Of a DNA stretch of 64,000 nucleotides, positions 25,198-33,870 are shown piece after piece. This stretch comes from DAOTVC01 sp034437215 (GTDB taxonomy: Bacteria > Chloroflexota > Anaerolineae > B4-G1 > SLSP01): assembly GCA_034437215.1 (NCBI GenBank), contig DAOTVC010000175.1, positions 62,001-126,000 of the forward strand, read 5' to 3'. Numbering within the stretch: position 1 is the first letter of the stretch; every line of letters starts with the position of its first letter. Under the pieces are notes generated by a model that saw only the letters and a program-made list of their open reading frames with translations, searched no databases and was not told where the DNA came from. Made by a program: the position numbers and the translations under genes.

Positions 25198-26940
25198 ATG
25201 GCTATGGATACCTGGTTGAAGAGGCTGAAGCGGTTCTTCGCCCCCCCGGTCTTTGAAGATGCGGCCAAGACACGCACCGCAGCGTTTCTCAACACGCTGC
25301 TGATCGTCTTGTTCGTGACGCTGTTCATTTTCACGCCGGTACTTCTCTTAAGCGTGGAGGGCCCCTACTCGACGGACATGCTCCTCGTCGTTGCCTTGAG
25401 CCTCATTGTGCTGGTAGCGAGTTTGGGGCTCCGGCTGCTTCTGCAGCGCGGTCATCTCAGCTTGATCGGCTGGTTCTTCTCCCTCATGATCTGGGGTGCT
25501 ATTACGGCCTGGATGTGGGCTGGAGCCGGCTTGACGGAGGACAGTTCACTCTTTACCTACATGGTCGCCCTGATCTTTGCCGCACTCGCCGTTGGGGGGG
25601 GCGGGATCATGCTCCTCACTTTGTTGACGGCCCTCTCCGTCCTGGGCCTCCATCTGACCCAGGTCACCGGAATCTTCGAATTCCGAGGGCCGCCGGTTAC
25701 CACCCCTGACCTGGCCTTTTTGCTCGTCACGATCTTGCTGTCGGGTTACCTCTTGTACTATGCAGTGAACAGCCTTACCGAGGCCCTGCAGCGCGCGACG
25801 CATCACCAGCAGGCTCAGCAGGAGGCGAATCGGGAGCTGGAACGTATCCGTGCTTCCCTGGAGGAGCTCATCTCCGAGCGGACTCGGAGTTTGGCCCAAC
25901 GCTCCCGTTACATGCAGGCGGCTGCCGAGGTCAGCCGCAGCGTGAACTCCTTGTTAGATCCCCATCAGCTGATGGATCAGGTGGTGGCGGTTCTCAGGGA
26001 GCGCTTCGGTCTCTACTACGTGGGGCTCTTCCTGATGGACCGCAAGCGGGAGTGGGCGGTGCTGCAAGCCGGTACGGGCGCAGCCGGGGAAGCGCTGCTG
26101 GCCCGCGGTTATCGGGTGCGGGTGGGGACGGGGACGGTGGGGTGGGCCATTGCCCACGCTCAAGCGCGCGTCGGCAGCGAAGGGGACGGGGACGTTGCGA
26201 ATCCGGCAACCCCCGAGTTGCCGGAGACGCGCGCTGAGGTCGCCATACCGATGCGCTCCCGCGGACAGGTTCTAGGAGCTCTCTCCGTTCAGGCAGCCGA
26301 GCCGGACATCTTCGGGCCGGAACTTATCTCGATCCTGCAGACGATGGCGGATCAGGTGGCGGTGGGGCTGGACAACGCCCATCTCTTACAGGAGGCCCAG
26401 GAGGCGCTGGAAGCCGCGCGGTTGGCCTACGGCGAGGTGAGCCGCGAGGCGTGGCAGGAGATGCTGCGCGAGCGCACCAACTGGGGGTACCGCTACAACG
26501 GCGTCCAGGTCAGCCCGGTAAGCGGGAGCTGGCGCCCTGCAATGCGCCGCGCCGCTCGAGAAAGGGAGCTCGTTCGCCTCGAGGGTGACGGCGAAGCTTA
26601 CCTGGCGATTCCCCTACGGGTACGTGATCAGATCATCGGGGTCCTGGGGTGTCGTAAGGAGTCGGCTGCCGCCACCTGGTCCGCAGAGGAGCGCCACTTG
26701 CTCGACGCCCTCGCCGGGGAGCTGGCCGAGACCCTGGAGAGTGCCCATCTCTTCGAGGTGACGCGGCGCCGGGCCATCGAGGAGCAGTTGGTCAGCGAGG
26801 TAACCACACAGATGCGCACGACTCTCGATATCGATGCGATTCTCCAGACCTCTGTGCGGGAGTTTCGCCAGCTCTTCGACCTGGAAGAGGTCGAGGTCCG
26901 CGTGGGCGACCTGGATGGCGATAACGGGAGGGAAGTATGA
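25198..26940 (+). CDS. Kinase-less sensor 4: polytopic membrane domain, GAF, half-GAF
   Basis: A 580-residue protein. About six membrane helices (30-200) make a MASE-like input module, led by the cytoplasmic motif PPVFEDAAKTRTA, which recurs in sensor 7 (APVFAQDEDKTRTA). GAF1 belongs to the second subtype of the locus (LYYVGLFLMDRKREWAVLQAGTG, EALLARGYRVRVG) and lacks the DNPDLPETRSE form, having ATPELPETRAEVAIP. A half-GAF and the tail TTQMRTTLDIDAIL follow. The last four bases form ATGA with the next start, so translation is coupled. Confidence 0.85.
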   Translation: MAMDTWLKRLKRFFAPPVFEDAAKTRTAAFLNTLLIVLFVTLFIFTPVLLLSVEGPYSTDMLLVVALSLIVLVASLGLRLLLQRGHLSLIGWFFSLMIWGAITAWMWAGAGLTEDSSLFTYMVALIFAALAVGGGGIMLLTLLTALSVLGLHLTQVTGIFEFRGPPVTTPDLAFLLVTILLSGYLLYYAVNSLTEALQRATHHQQAQQEANRELERIRASLEELISERTRSLAQRSRYMQAAAEVSRSVNSLLDPHQLMDQVVAVLRERFGLYYVGLFLMDRKREWAVLQAGTGAAGEALLARGYRVRVGTGTVGWAIAHAQARVGSEGDGDVANPATPELPETRAEVAIPMRSRGQVLGALSVQAAEPDIFGPELISILQTMADQVAVGLDNAHLLQEAQEALEAARLAYGEVSREAWQEMLRERTNWGYRYNGVQVSPVSGSWRPAMRRAARERELVRLEGDGEAYLAIPLRVRDQIIGVLGCRKESAAATWSAEERHLLDALAGELAETLESAHLFEVTRRRAIEEQLVSEVTTQMRTTLDIDAILQTSVREFRQLFDLEEVEVRVGDLDGDNGREV

Positions 26941-28820
26941 TTGAACGGTTCTTGCGCAGAATCTCCGTCCGCAGGCGTATCCTGGCGGCGTTTCTGGTCT
27001 TGATTATCATCTTGGCTTCGCTGCTCCCCCTGGTCTGGATCGCGGTGAATACCGGGCTGAGCGACGTCCAGAGCTTGGTGAACGTCGACGCTCGCAAAGA
27101 TCGCCTGCTGCTCCAGGCGGCCGTGCGCGTTGCCTCCTCGCGGGCCAACATGCTGCGCTATGAACAGGATCTGGTTTTTTCTCCGACCGACGCGCTCATG
27201 GACGTAGATGAGGCTCAGCAGCTCTTGCGTGAGGCCAGCGTTCTGATCCAGGACGCCGAGCAGCAGGCGGAGGTGACGCGCGTGATCGGTCTGCTGGCGG
27301 AGTATCGGGCTCACATTGGACGGATCGTGGACCATCGAAGTCGCGAGGAGTTTATCGAGGCGGCTCTCCTGCAACTGGATGCGCGGAATCTGGGGCACGA
27401 TTTGGAGGTGAACATTCAGCGCATCGTGAGCGACAGCGAGGTGCGGATGGCGGAGACCAACGTTCGGATCCGCAACCTCATCCAACGGCGTCTGTTGGGA
27501 GGTGGTCTCATCGTGGGAGGCGCGCTGCTCTTCGCCTTCGTCCTGGCCCTCCTGATCGAGCGGAGCGTAACCATACCCGTCAATCGCCTGCGGGAGGGGG
27601 CGGAGGCCTTTGCTGCACGTCGGAGTGAACTGCAACTGCCCGTTACGGGCCAGGATGAGCTCAGCCTTCTGGCCCAGGCTTTCAACGATATGACCTCCGA
27701 ACTGAGCCGTTCTTACCACGAGTTGGAGGAGCGCGTGGAGATGCGTACCCGCGATCTCACCCGTCGCACTGCCTATCTGCAGGCCGCCGCCGAGGTGGGG
27801 CGCACAGCCTCCGTGATCCTCGATGTGGAGCAGCTGGTCAAGATCGTCGTCTCCGTCATCCAGGAGCGTTTCGATCTCTACTATGTGGGGCTCTTTCTGC
27901 GCGACGAGACGGGACAGTGGGCCGTGCTCAAAGCCGGCAGCGGCGAGGAGGGCGAGGCCATGTTGGCCCGCGGGCACCGGATACGTGTCGGTGTGGGCAT
28001 GATCGGCTGGAGCATCGCGCACGCTCAGGCCCGGGTGGCCCTGGAGGCCGAGATCGATACGGTCCGCCTCGCCACCCCTGAACTGCCCGAGACCCGTGCG
28101 GAGGCCGCGATCCCGCTGCGTTCGCGTGGGCGGGTCATCGGGGCGCTGACCGTGCAGTCGGGCCAAGCCGGCTTCTTTGACGGCGCCATGGTGGCCGCTC
28201 TGGAGGTCATGGCGGACCAGATAGCCGCCGCTATCGACAACGCCAACCTCTTCGAAGAGAGTCAGACGACCCTGGATACGCTGCGCCGCGTCTACGGTGA
28301 AATGAGCCAGGAGGCCTGGATGGAGATGGTCAAGGAGCGGCGGCAGCTGGCCTACGTGGCCGGCAAGGACGGTGTCGCGCCGGTGGAGGGGAAGGGGCAG
28401 ACGGGGAGGGGGGCGAACGTCGGGGCAGGAACTCCTCAGGTTGAGGATGGGACCACCCTCGTCGTGCCGCTGAAAGCGCGAGGGGAGATCATCGGCGCTC
28501 TGCGGCTGCGCAAAGGGTCTGACAGTCGAGATTGGACTTCGCGTGAGATCAACCTGGTGAACACCCTGGTCGACCAATTGGGTATGGCCTTGGAGAGCGC
28601 CCGCCTCTATCAAGATACGCAGCAGCGGGCGGCTCGTGAGCGCCTCGTCGCTCAGGTCACGGCTCAGATGCGTGAATCCCTCGAGGTGGACAAGGTGCTG
28701 CAGACGGCGGCGCGGGAGATCGGGCGTTCTATGGGACTACACGATCTGACGATAACTCTCCAGCCCGATGAGGCCCCACCGGGGAGCGGCGAGGGGAGCA
28801 ATGGAGGTGAGCATGGGTGA
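26937..28820 (+). CDS. Kinase-less sensor 5: four-helix periplasmic-type domain, HAMP, GAF, half-GAF
   Basis: A 627-residue protein with chemoreceptor-like topology. A helix (15-36), a predominantly helical extracytoplasmic domain without Cache strands (40-180, probably a 4HB_MCP-like bundle), a second helix (185-206) and HAMP (IPVNRLREGAEAFAARRSEL) come first. GAF1 is of the LYYVGLFLRDE/GSGEEGEAM subtype and is closest in the window to that of sensor 4. A basic, glycine-rich insertion (KGQTGRGANVGAG) splits the half-GAF. The tail reads TAQMRESLEVDKVL. Overlaps both neighbours. Confidence 0.85.
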   Translation: MIERFLRRISVRRRILAAFLVLIIILASLLPLVWIAVNTGLSDVQSLVNVDARKDRLLLQAAVRVASSRANMLRYEQDLVFSPTDALMDVDEAQQLLREASVLIQDAEQQAEVTRVIGLLAEYRAHIGRIVDHRSREEFIEAALLQLDARNLGHDLEVNIQRIVSDSEVRMAETNVRIRNLIQRRLLGGGLIVGGALLFAFVLALLIERSVTIPVNRLREGAEAFAARRSELQLPVTGQDELSLLAQAFNDMTSELSRSYHELEERVEMRTRDLTRRTAYLQAAAEVGRTASVILDVEQLVKIVVSVIQERFDLYYVGLFLRDETGQWAVLKAGSGEEGEAMLARGHRIRVGVGMIGWSIAHAQARVALEAEIDTVRLATPELPETRAEAAIPLRSRGRVIGALTVQSGQAGFFDGAMVAALEVMADQIAAAIDNANLFEESQTTLDTLRRVYGEMSQEAWMEMVKERRQLAYVAGKDGVAPVEGKGQTGRGANVGAGTPQVEDGTTLVVPLKARGEIIGALRLRKGSDSRDWTSREINLVNTLVDQLGMALESARLYQDTQQRAARERLVAQVTAQMRESLEVDKVLQTAAREIGRSMGLHDLTITLQPDEAPPGSGEGSNGGEHG

Positions 28821-30702
28821 AGGTAAGCCCTTCGAACGGCCGGTACCCCGGCAGAGAGCCGGGGCAAGCGTAAGCCGAAGACTGGCCCTGGCTTTTGTCG
28901 TGGTGGGTGTGGCCCTGGCCTTGCTGGTGGCGACGAACTACATCTCCCTTCTCCGGCAACAGCAGGAGCTGAACCGGATCACCACTGAGTTCATCCCGGA
29001 GTTGCGTTCCCTAGCCACGCTCAGGGAGCTCGCGGTGCGGTTGCCGGGCCTTACCTACGACTACCTTCTGTGGGGAGATGCGGAGACTCTGGAGCGGTTG
29101 GAGGAGACTGCCGAGATGCTCGGCGGGCAACTGGAACGGTATGCATCTCTCGGTCGGGATAGTGTAGAGTGGCAGGAGAACGTCGCGGGATTGTCCTTGG
29201 CGCTGGGAGAGGTGGAGAGCAGCGCTCGAACCCTCATTGCGCTGCAAGAGGGTGGAGCGGCGGCCTCGGAGCTGCAGCTGGCCGTATGGGACCTGGAGGC
29301 CAGTGTGCTCTCCTTGCAGGATCTTCTCACGGAGGTCACATCGGATCTGGAGATGCGGTTGGAGACGCTGGAGACCGGAGTGGCAACTATGTTGCAGCGG
29401 GCCTTCCTGTTGACGGTGTTTCTCCCGCTGCTGTTGCTTGTCGGCCTGGTCATCTACCTCTTTCTCACGACGCAATCCGTTGTAAGACCCCTCCGAGAGG
29501 TCACTGCGGCGGCAGCGCAGATGCACTCGGGCTCCCTGGATCAACGTGTGTCCTACGTGGCCGAGGACGAGATTGGCTTCCTCGGGCGGGTGCTCAATAG
29601 TTTAATGCTGCGCATCCGGGGGCTAGTCGGCACTCTGGAAGAGAGTCACGAACAATCGACGCGACGCGGTATCTATCTGCAGCTGGTAGCCGAGGTAGCT
29701 CGCGAAGCGGCGACCGTTCCGGATCAGGATGAGTTCTTGAACCGCGCCATCTCCCTGATCAGTGAGCGGTTGGGGACCTACCATGTGGGTGTCTTTCTGC
29801 TCGATTCTGCAGGGGAGTGGGCCGTTCTCAAAGGGGCACACAGCCGCGGTGGACAGCAGATGGTAGCGCAGGGTTACCGGGTTCAGGTGCGTGAGGATGA
29901 GATGATTGGCTACGTCCTGCGCCACGGCCTGCCCCGCCGGGCTTTCGACGTGGGGAAGGATGCGGTGACCTTCGACTATCCCGACCTGCCCGACACCCGT
30001 TCGCAGGTGGCCCTGCCCTTGCGCGCCCGGGGAACGGTCATCGGCGTGCTCGATGTCCAGAGCACCCGTCCCGAGGCCTTCGATGAGGAGAACATCACCC
30101 TGCTCCAGGCTCTCGCTGACCAGATGGCGCTGGCGCTCAGCAATGCTCAACTCTTTGCGCGCGCGCAGGCCAGCCTCGAGGCCGAGAGACTGGCCTATGC
30201 ACAGGTAAGTCGAGAAGCGTGGTTGGATCTGCTGCAGTCGGAGCGCATTGTGGGTTACCAGTATGCCGGCGATGCTCTCCACGTCCTCGAGGGTTCCGCA
30301 GCCCCGGCAGAGCGGCACAACCTGCCTGCGGAGAAAGCCCTGTCTGCGGAGAAAGCCCTGCCTGAGATCGAGGTGCCCCTCCAGGTCCGCGGGAGCGTGA
30401 TCGGGAAGGTCGTGGCACACAAGCCCTCCGACGCCGTGGCGTGGACGGAGGCCGAGAGTGCGCTGATGCAGACACTGGTGGATCAGCTGGAGGTGGCCCT
30501 GGAGGGCGCTCGCCTCTTTGAGGAGACGAGGCACCGGGCTGCGCAGGAGCAGCTGGTCGGGGAGGTCATGGGGCAGGTGCGGGAGACGCTGGATCTGGAG
30601 CGGATGGTGCGCACGGCCGCGGACGAACTGCGACCCCGATTGGGCCTGGAACGCCTGGTGATACGGTTGGGTACGCCGGATGGACAGGAGACGCTGGAAT
30701 GA
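28813..30702 (+). CDS. Kinase-less sensor 6: helical input domain, HAMP, GAF, half-GAF
   Basis: A 629-residue protein; ATG 28813 has GGAGG five bases upstream and overlaps the previous gene by 8 bp. The input domain between helices at about 22-42 and 195-220 is all-helical with many Leu/Glu (LRELAVRLPGLTYDYLLWGD), a four-helix chemoreceptor-like fold. HAMP is VRPLREVTAAAAQMHSGSLDQRV. GAF1 has TYHVGVFLLDSAGEWAVLKG and DYPDLPDTRSQVALPL. The linker to the half-GAF contains a duplicated EKALSAEKALP segment. Tail: GQVRETLDLERMV. Confidence 0.85.
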   Translation: MGEGKPFERPVPRQRAGASVSRRLALAFVVVGVALALLVATNYISLLRQQQELNRITTEFIPELRSLATLRELAVRLPGLTYDYLLWGDAETLERLEETAEMLGGQLERYASLGRDSVEWQENVAGLSLALGEVESSARTLIALQEGGAAASELQLAVWDLEASVLSLQDLLTEVTSDLEMRLETLETGVATMLQRAFLLTVFLPLLLLVGLVIYLFLTTQSVVRPLREVTAAAAQMHSGSLDQRVSYVAEDEIGFLGRVLNSLMLRIRGLVGTLEESHEQSTRRGIYLQLVAEVAREAATVPDQDEFLNRAISLISERLGTYHVGVFLLDSAGEWAVLKGAHSRGGQQMVAQGYRVQVREDEMIGYVLRHGLPRRAFDVGKDAVTFDYPDLPDTRSQVALPLRARGTVIGVLDVQSTRPEAFDEENITLLQALADQMALALSNAQLFARAQASLEAERLAYAQVSREAWLDLLQSERIVGYQYAGDALHVLEGSAAPAERHNLPAEKALSAEKALPEIEVPLQVRGSVIGKVVAHKPSDAVAWTEAESALMQTLVDQLEVALEGARLFEETRHRAAQEQLVGEVMGQVRETLDLERMVRTAADELRPRLGLERLVIRLGTPDGQETLE

Positions 30703-32408
30703 GAGAACATACGAGTTGGTGGAACAGGGTACGAGACTTCCTGTCCGCGCCCGTCTTTGCACAGGACGAGGACAAGACCCGTACTGCGCGCTCCTTGAAT
30801 CCCCTGTTGTTGGGGTTATTTATTCTCGTTCTCCTGGGCGCTGTGGCAACGGTCTTTGTCTTTGCTGCGAAACTGGCCAGTGGTATCGGCGTCTTGGTGC
30901 TCTTCCTGGTCGTGGTGCTGGCCAAGCTCTTGTTGGAACGCGGGCGGGTGCGTGAGGCAAGCTGGATATTCCTGGTCAGTACGTGGCTTGTCTCCAATGC
31001 CATTGTGATCTTGGGCGCCGATCCCAATCCGCTCATTGCGGCTAACGTGAGTCTGACGGTCATCGCCGGTCTGGTGTTAGGGGTGGACGTCGCGCTCCTG
31101 GTGGTTGTGGTGAGCAGCGCCCTATATCTGGGCGTGCTGAGCGGTGCGAGTCTGGGCCTGACCCTGCCCGTCGTCTTTCCGGGTACGGCCGTCTCGGATT
31201 GGTTGATGCTGACCATGACTCTGGGAATGGCTTTGATCCCTCTCAACCTGGCATTGCGCAGCTTGCAGGAGTCTCTGAGCCGGGCCCGGCGTTCCAATCT
31301 GGCCTTGGAAGCACAGCAGAAGCAGCTCGCGACGCTGGTTGCGGAGCGCACCGAGGATCTGAATCGTCGTACCGGTTATCTGGGCGCCGCCTCGGCGATT
31401 GCGGCGGTCGTGGTAGCAGTAGAGCGCGATCCTCAGGAGCTTCTGGCCCGTGTGGTGCACATCATCAGTGAGCAGTTTGGCTTCTATCACGCCGGCATCT
31501 TCATGCTGGATGAGACCAGGAGCTGGGCAGAACTTCAAGCCGCCTCCAGTGTGGGGGGACAGCGGATGGTGCGCCGGGGGCACCGGCTGCGTGTGGGAGC
31601 GGAGGGTATCGTGGGAACCGTTGTTGCGACAGGTGAACCGCGTGTCGCTCAGGACGTGGGACAGGACGCCGTCTACTTCGACAACCCGGACCTCCCCGAG
31701 ACGCGTTCCGAGGTGGCTCTACCTCTCCGTGTTCAGGATGAGGCCCTGGGTGCGCTGGATGTGCAGAGCACGGACCCTCAGGCGTTCACGGAGGAGGATG
31801 TCGCCATTCTTCAGACGATCGCCGATCAGGTAGCGGTGGCGATCAACAATGTCAGGCTGCTGCGCCAGGTGGAGGAGAGTGTTGACTTCGAACGGAACCT
31901 CTATACCGAGCGTTCTCAGGAGGCTTGGCGGGATCTGCTGCAGCAAGAGCTACAGATCTCCCTCGCGAGCCATGAGCAGAGTACGCTGCCCTTTGATGGC
32001 TGGGAAGCGCAGATGAAGCAGGCCGCGGAAACCGGTCAGATGGTCGTCGGGGAGGCGGAGGGGGCGCCCTCTGTCGCCCTGCCCCTCAAAGTGCGTGACC
32101 AGGTCATCGGTGTCATCGATGGGCGCAAGCCTTCGGGCGGGGTGTGGACCCCGTCGGAGATCACTCTATTGGAGACCGTGGCTGAGCAACTAAGTGTGGC
32201 TTTGGAGAGCGGTCGTCTCTATCAGGAGACCCAACGCCGCGCTGCCCGCGAGCGACTGACGCGCGAGATCACCGACCAGATTCGCGGCGCGCTCACCGTC
32301 GATGAGGCCGTACAGCGGACCCTCCGGCAGCTGGGGGAGGCGTTGGGAGCGGAGATGCTGGCGCGGTTGGAGGTGGATGACAGCGCTGCAGAGGGGAGGC
32401 TGGCATGA
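30699..32408 (+). CDS. Kinase-less sensor 7: polytopic membrane domain, GAF, half-GAF
   Basis: A 569-residue protein whose ATG overlaps the previous stop (ATGA). About six membrane helices (25-180) follow the cytoplasmic APVFAQDEDKTRTA motif shared with sensor 4. The coiled coil VAERTEDLNRRTGYL leads to GAF1 (FGFYHAGIFMLDETRSWAELQAASS, DNPDLPETRSEVALPL), the half-GAF (LPLKVRDQVIGVIDGRKPSGGVWT) and the tail TDQIRGALTVDEAV. No output domain. Confidence 0.85.
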   Translation: MREHTSWWNRVRDFLSAPVFAQDEDKTRTARSLNPLLLGLFILVLLGAVATVFVFAAKLASGIGVLVLFLVVVLAKLLLERGRVREASWIFLVSTWLVSNAIVILGADPNPLIAANVSLTVIAGLVLGVDVALLVVVVSSALYLGVLSGASLGLTLPVVFPGTAVSDWLMLTMTLGMALIPLNLALRSLQESLSRARRSNLALEAQQKQLATLVAERTEDLNRRTGYLGAASAIAAVVVAVERDPQELLARVVHIISEQFGFYHAGIFMLDETRSWAELQAASSVGGQRMVRRGHRLRVGAEGIVGTVVATGEPRVAQDVGQDAVYFDNPDLPETRSEVALPLRVQDEALGALDVQSTDPQAFTEEDVAILQTIADQVAVAINNVRLLRQVEESVDFERNLYTERSQEAWRDLLQQELQISLASHEQSTLPFDGWEAQMKQAAETGQMVVGEAEGAPSVALPLKVRDQVIGVIDGRKPSGGVWTPSEITLLETVAEQLSVALESGRLYQETQRRAARERLTREITDQIRGALTVDEAVQRTLRQLGEALGAEMLARLEVDDSAAEGRLA

Positions 32409-33775
32409 GGGATCGACTCCTTGAGATGGGGCGCTTGCAAGAAGAGGTCGCCTGGCGGCAGCAGGTCTTCGCGAAAGTGACTCGTGTATCCGCTTTCGTA
32501 GAGGCGGGGCTCTTTGTATTGTTTGTAACCCTGGGATTGTTGGATCTGACCATTCCGGCGTGGCCTCTGGCGGGCGTGGCGCTGGCCGGGGGATGGATCA
32601 GCCTGTTGAGTATGTGGCTGAACCGGCGAGGGCGCTTGCAGCCAGCCATCGTCCTCTATTTGGTGGGGGTCATGCTGACCACCTTCGCCAGCATCAACAT
32701 GGCGGGCGGTGTCACCGGACCGCTGGTGATCTTCTTGATGGTCGTCCCGATGTTGGCGGGCCAGGTGGGCGGCGGCGTTGCCGTGCGCTGGAGCACCGCC
32801 GTGGTGATCTTCTTCTGGGCTGTGGCAGTCGCCTTGGAGAGCTTTGGTGTAGTGACACCCCTGCAAGTCCCGGACCCCACCGTGCGAGTTGTGCACTACG
32901 GGATGTTCCTGTTCACGCTGCTCTTTATTAGCGTGATCGTGAGCATCTCTGTCAGACGTGCACAGCAAGGGATGGTCACCGCATACGAGCGTGAGCGGGA
33001 ATTGGCCGAGTCCACTCGGGTGGCACAAGCGGCGGCAGAGGCTGAGCGCGAGGCTCGCGAGCGGGAAGCGCGCGCCGTAGCTCACATCCGTGAGATGGTG
33101 GCCGAATATGTCACCTACCTCTCTCAAGTCGCTGCCGGTAACTACGCCGTGCAGCTGGACGTGGGCGAACTGGACGAGGAGTTGGAGGGTGCTCGTGAGC
33201 TCGGCGCGCTGGGCGAGTATCTCAACGCCACGGTCGACCGGCTGGTCGAACTGCTCACGGAAACCCAATCCATGCAGCGCCGGTATACGGCACAGTCCTG
33301 GGAAGCTGTGCTTGAAACGGGGCGGGCCGAGCCGGGATTCGCTTATCGACGGGATCAGATTGTACCCACGACGGAATGGCTGCCCCAGATGCGCAAGGCC
33401 GTGAACAGCGGAGGGGTGGTGTCTGAGGGGGAGAGCGCTGCCGTGCCCTTGGTCATCAACCGGCAGGTAGTAGGTGCCCTCGGCGGGCAGCACCCCGAGG
33501 GGCGTCCCTGGACCGAGGAAGAGTTGGCTCTGATCGAGGACGTCAGCCGGCAGCTCGCACAGACGATCGAAAGCCTGCGGTTGTTCGATGATGTGCAACG
33601 GCGTGCCGCCCGCGAGCAGTTGGTCGGCCAGGTGACGGGGCGTATCCGCGAGACGCTGGACATGGAGACGATGTTGCAGACGGCGACCGAGCAGCTGCGC
33701 CGGGCGCTCGATTTGGAGGATCTGATCGTGCAGTTGGCGACGCCGGAGGCCTTGGATGATCAGTCAACGCGCTAG
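32405..33775 (+). CDS. Kinase-less sensor 8: polytopic membrane domain, half-GAF only
   Basis: The shortest sensor of the run (456 residues), overlapping the previous gene by ATGA. About five or six membrane helices (35-180) are followed by a long charged helix rich in Glu/Arg/Ala (ERELAESTRVAQAAAEAEREAREREARA), a HAMP-like stretch (YLSQVAAGNYAVQLDVGELDEELEG) and then directly the half-GAF and tail (TGRIRETLDMETML). The full GAF1 of its neighbours is missing, so it may sense only through the membrane part. Confidence 0.85.
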   Translation: MRDRLLEMGRLQEEVAWRQQVFAKVTRVSAFVEAGLFVLFVTLGLLDLTIPAWPLAGVALAGGWISLLSMWLNRRGRLQPAIVLYLVGVMLTTFASINMAGGVTGPLVIFLMVVPMLAGQVGGGVAVRWSTAVVIFFWAVAVALESFGVVTPLQVPDPTVRVVHYGMFLFTLLFISVIVSISVRRAQQGMVTAYERERELAESTRVAQAAAEAEREAREREARAVAHIREMVAEYVTYLSQVAAGNYAVQLDVGELDEELEGARELGALGEYLNATVDRLVELLTETQSMQRRYTAQSWEAVLETGRAEPGFAYRRDQIVPTTEWLPQMRKAVNSGGVVSEGESAAVPLVINRQVVGALGGQHPEGRPWTEEELALIEDVSRQLAQTIESLRLFDDVQRRAAREQLVGQVTGRIRETLDMETMLQTATEQLRRALDLEDLIVQLATPEALDDQSTR

Positions 33776-33870
33776 AGGGCAACGACGGATGGAAAGAGAG
33801 CACCTGTATCGACTCTCCCGATTGATCCAGGCTTCGCATGCTCCTCAAGAGAGTAAAGGAGATGGCATTC

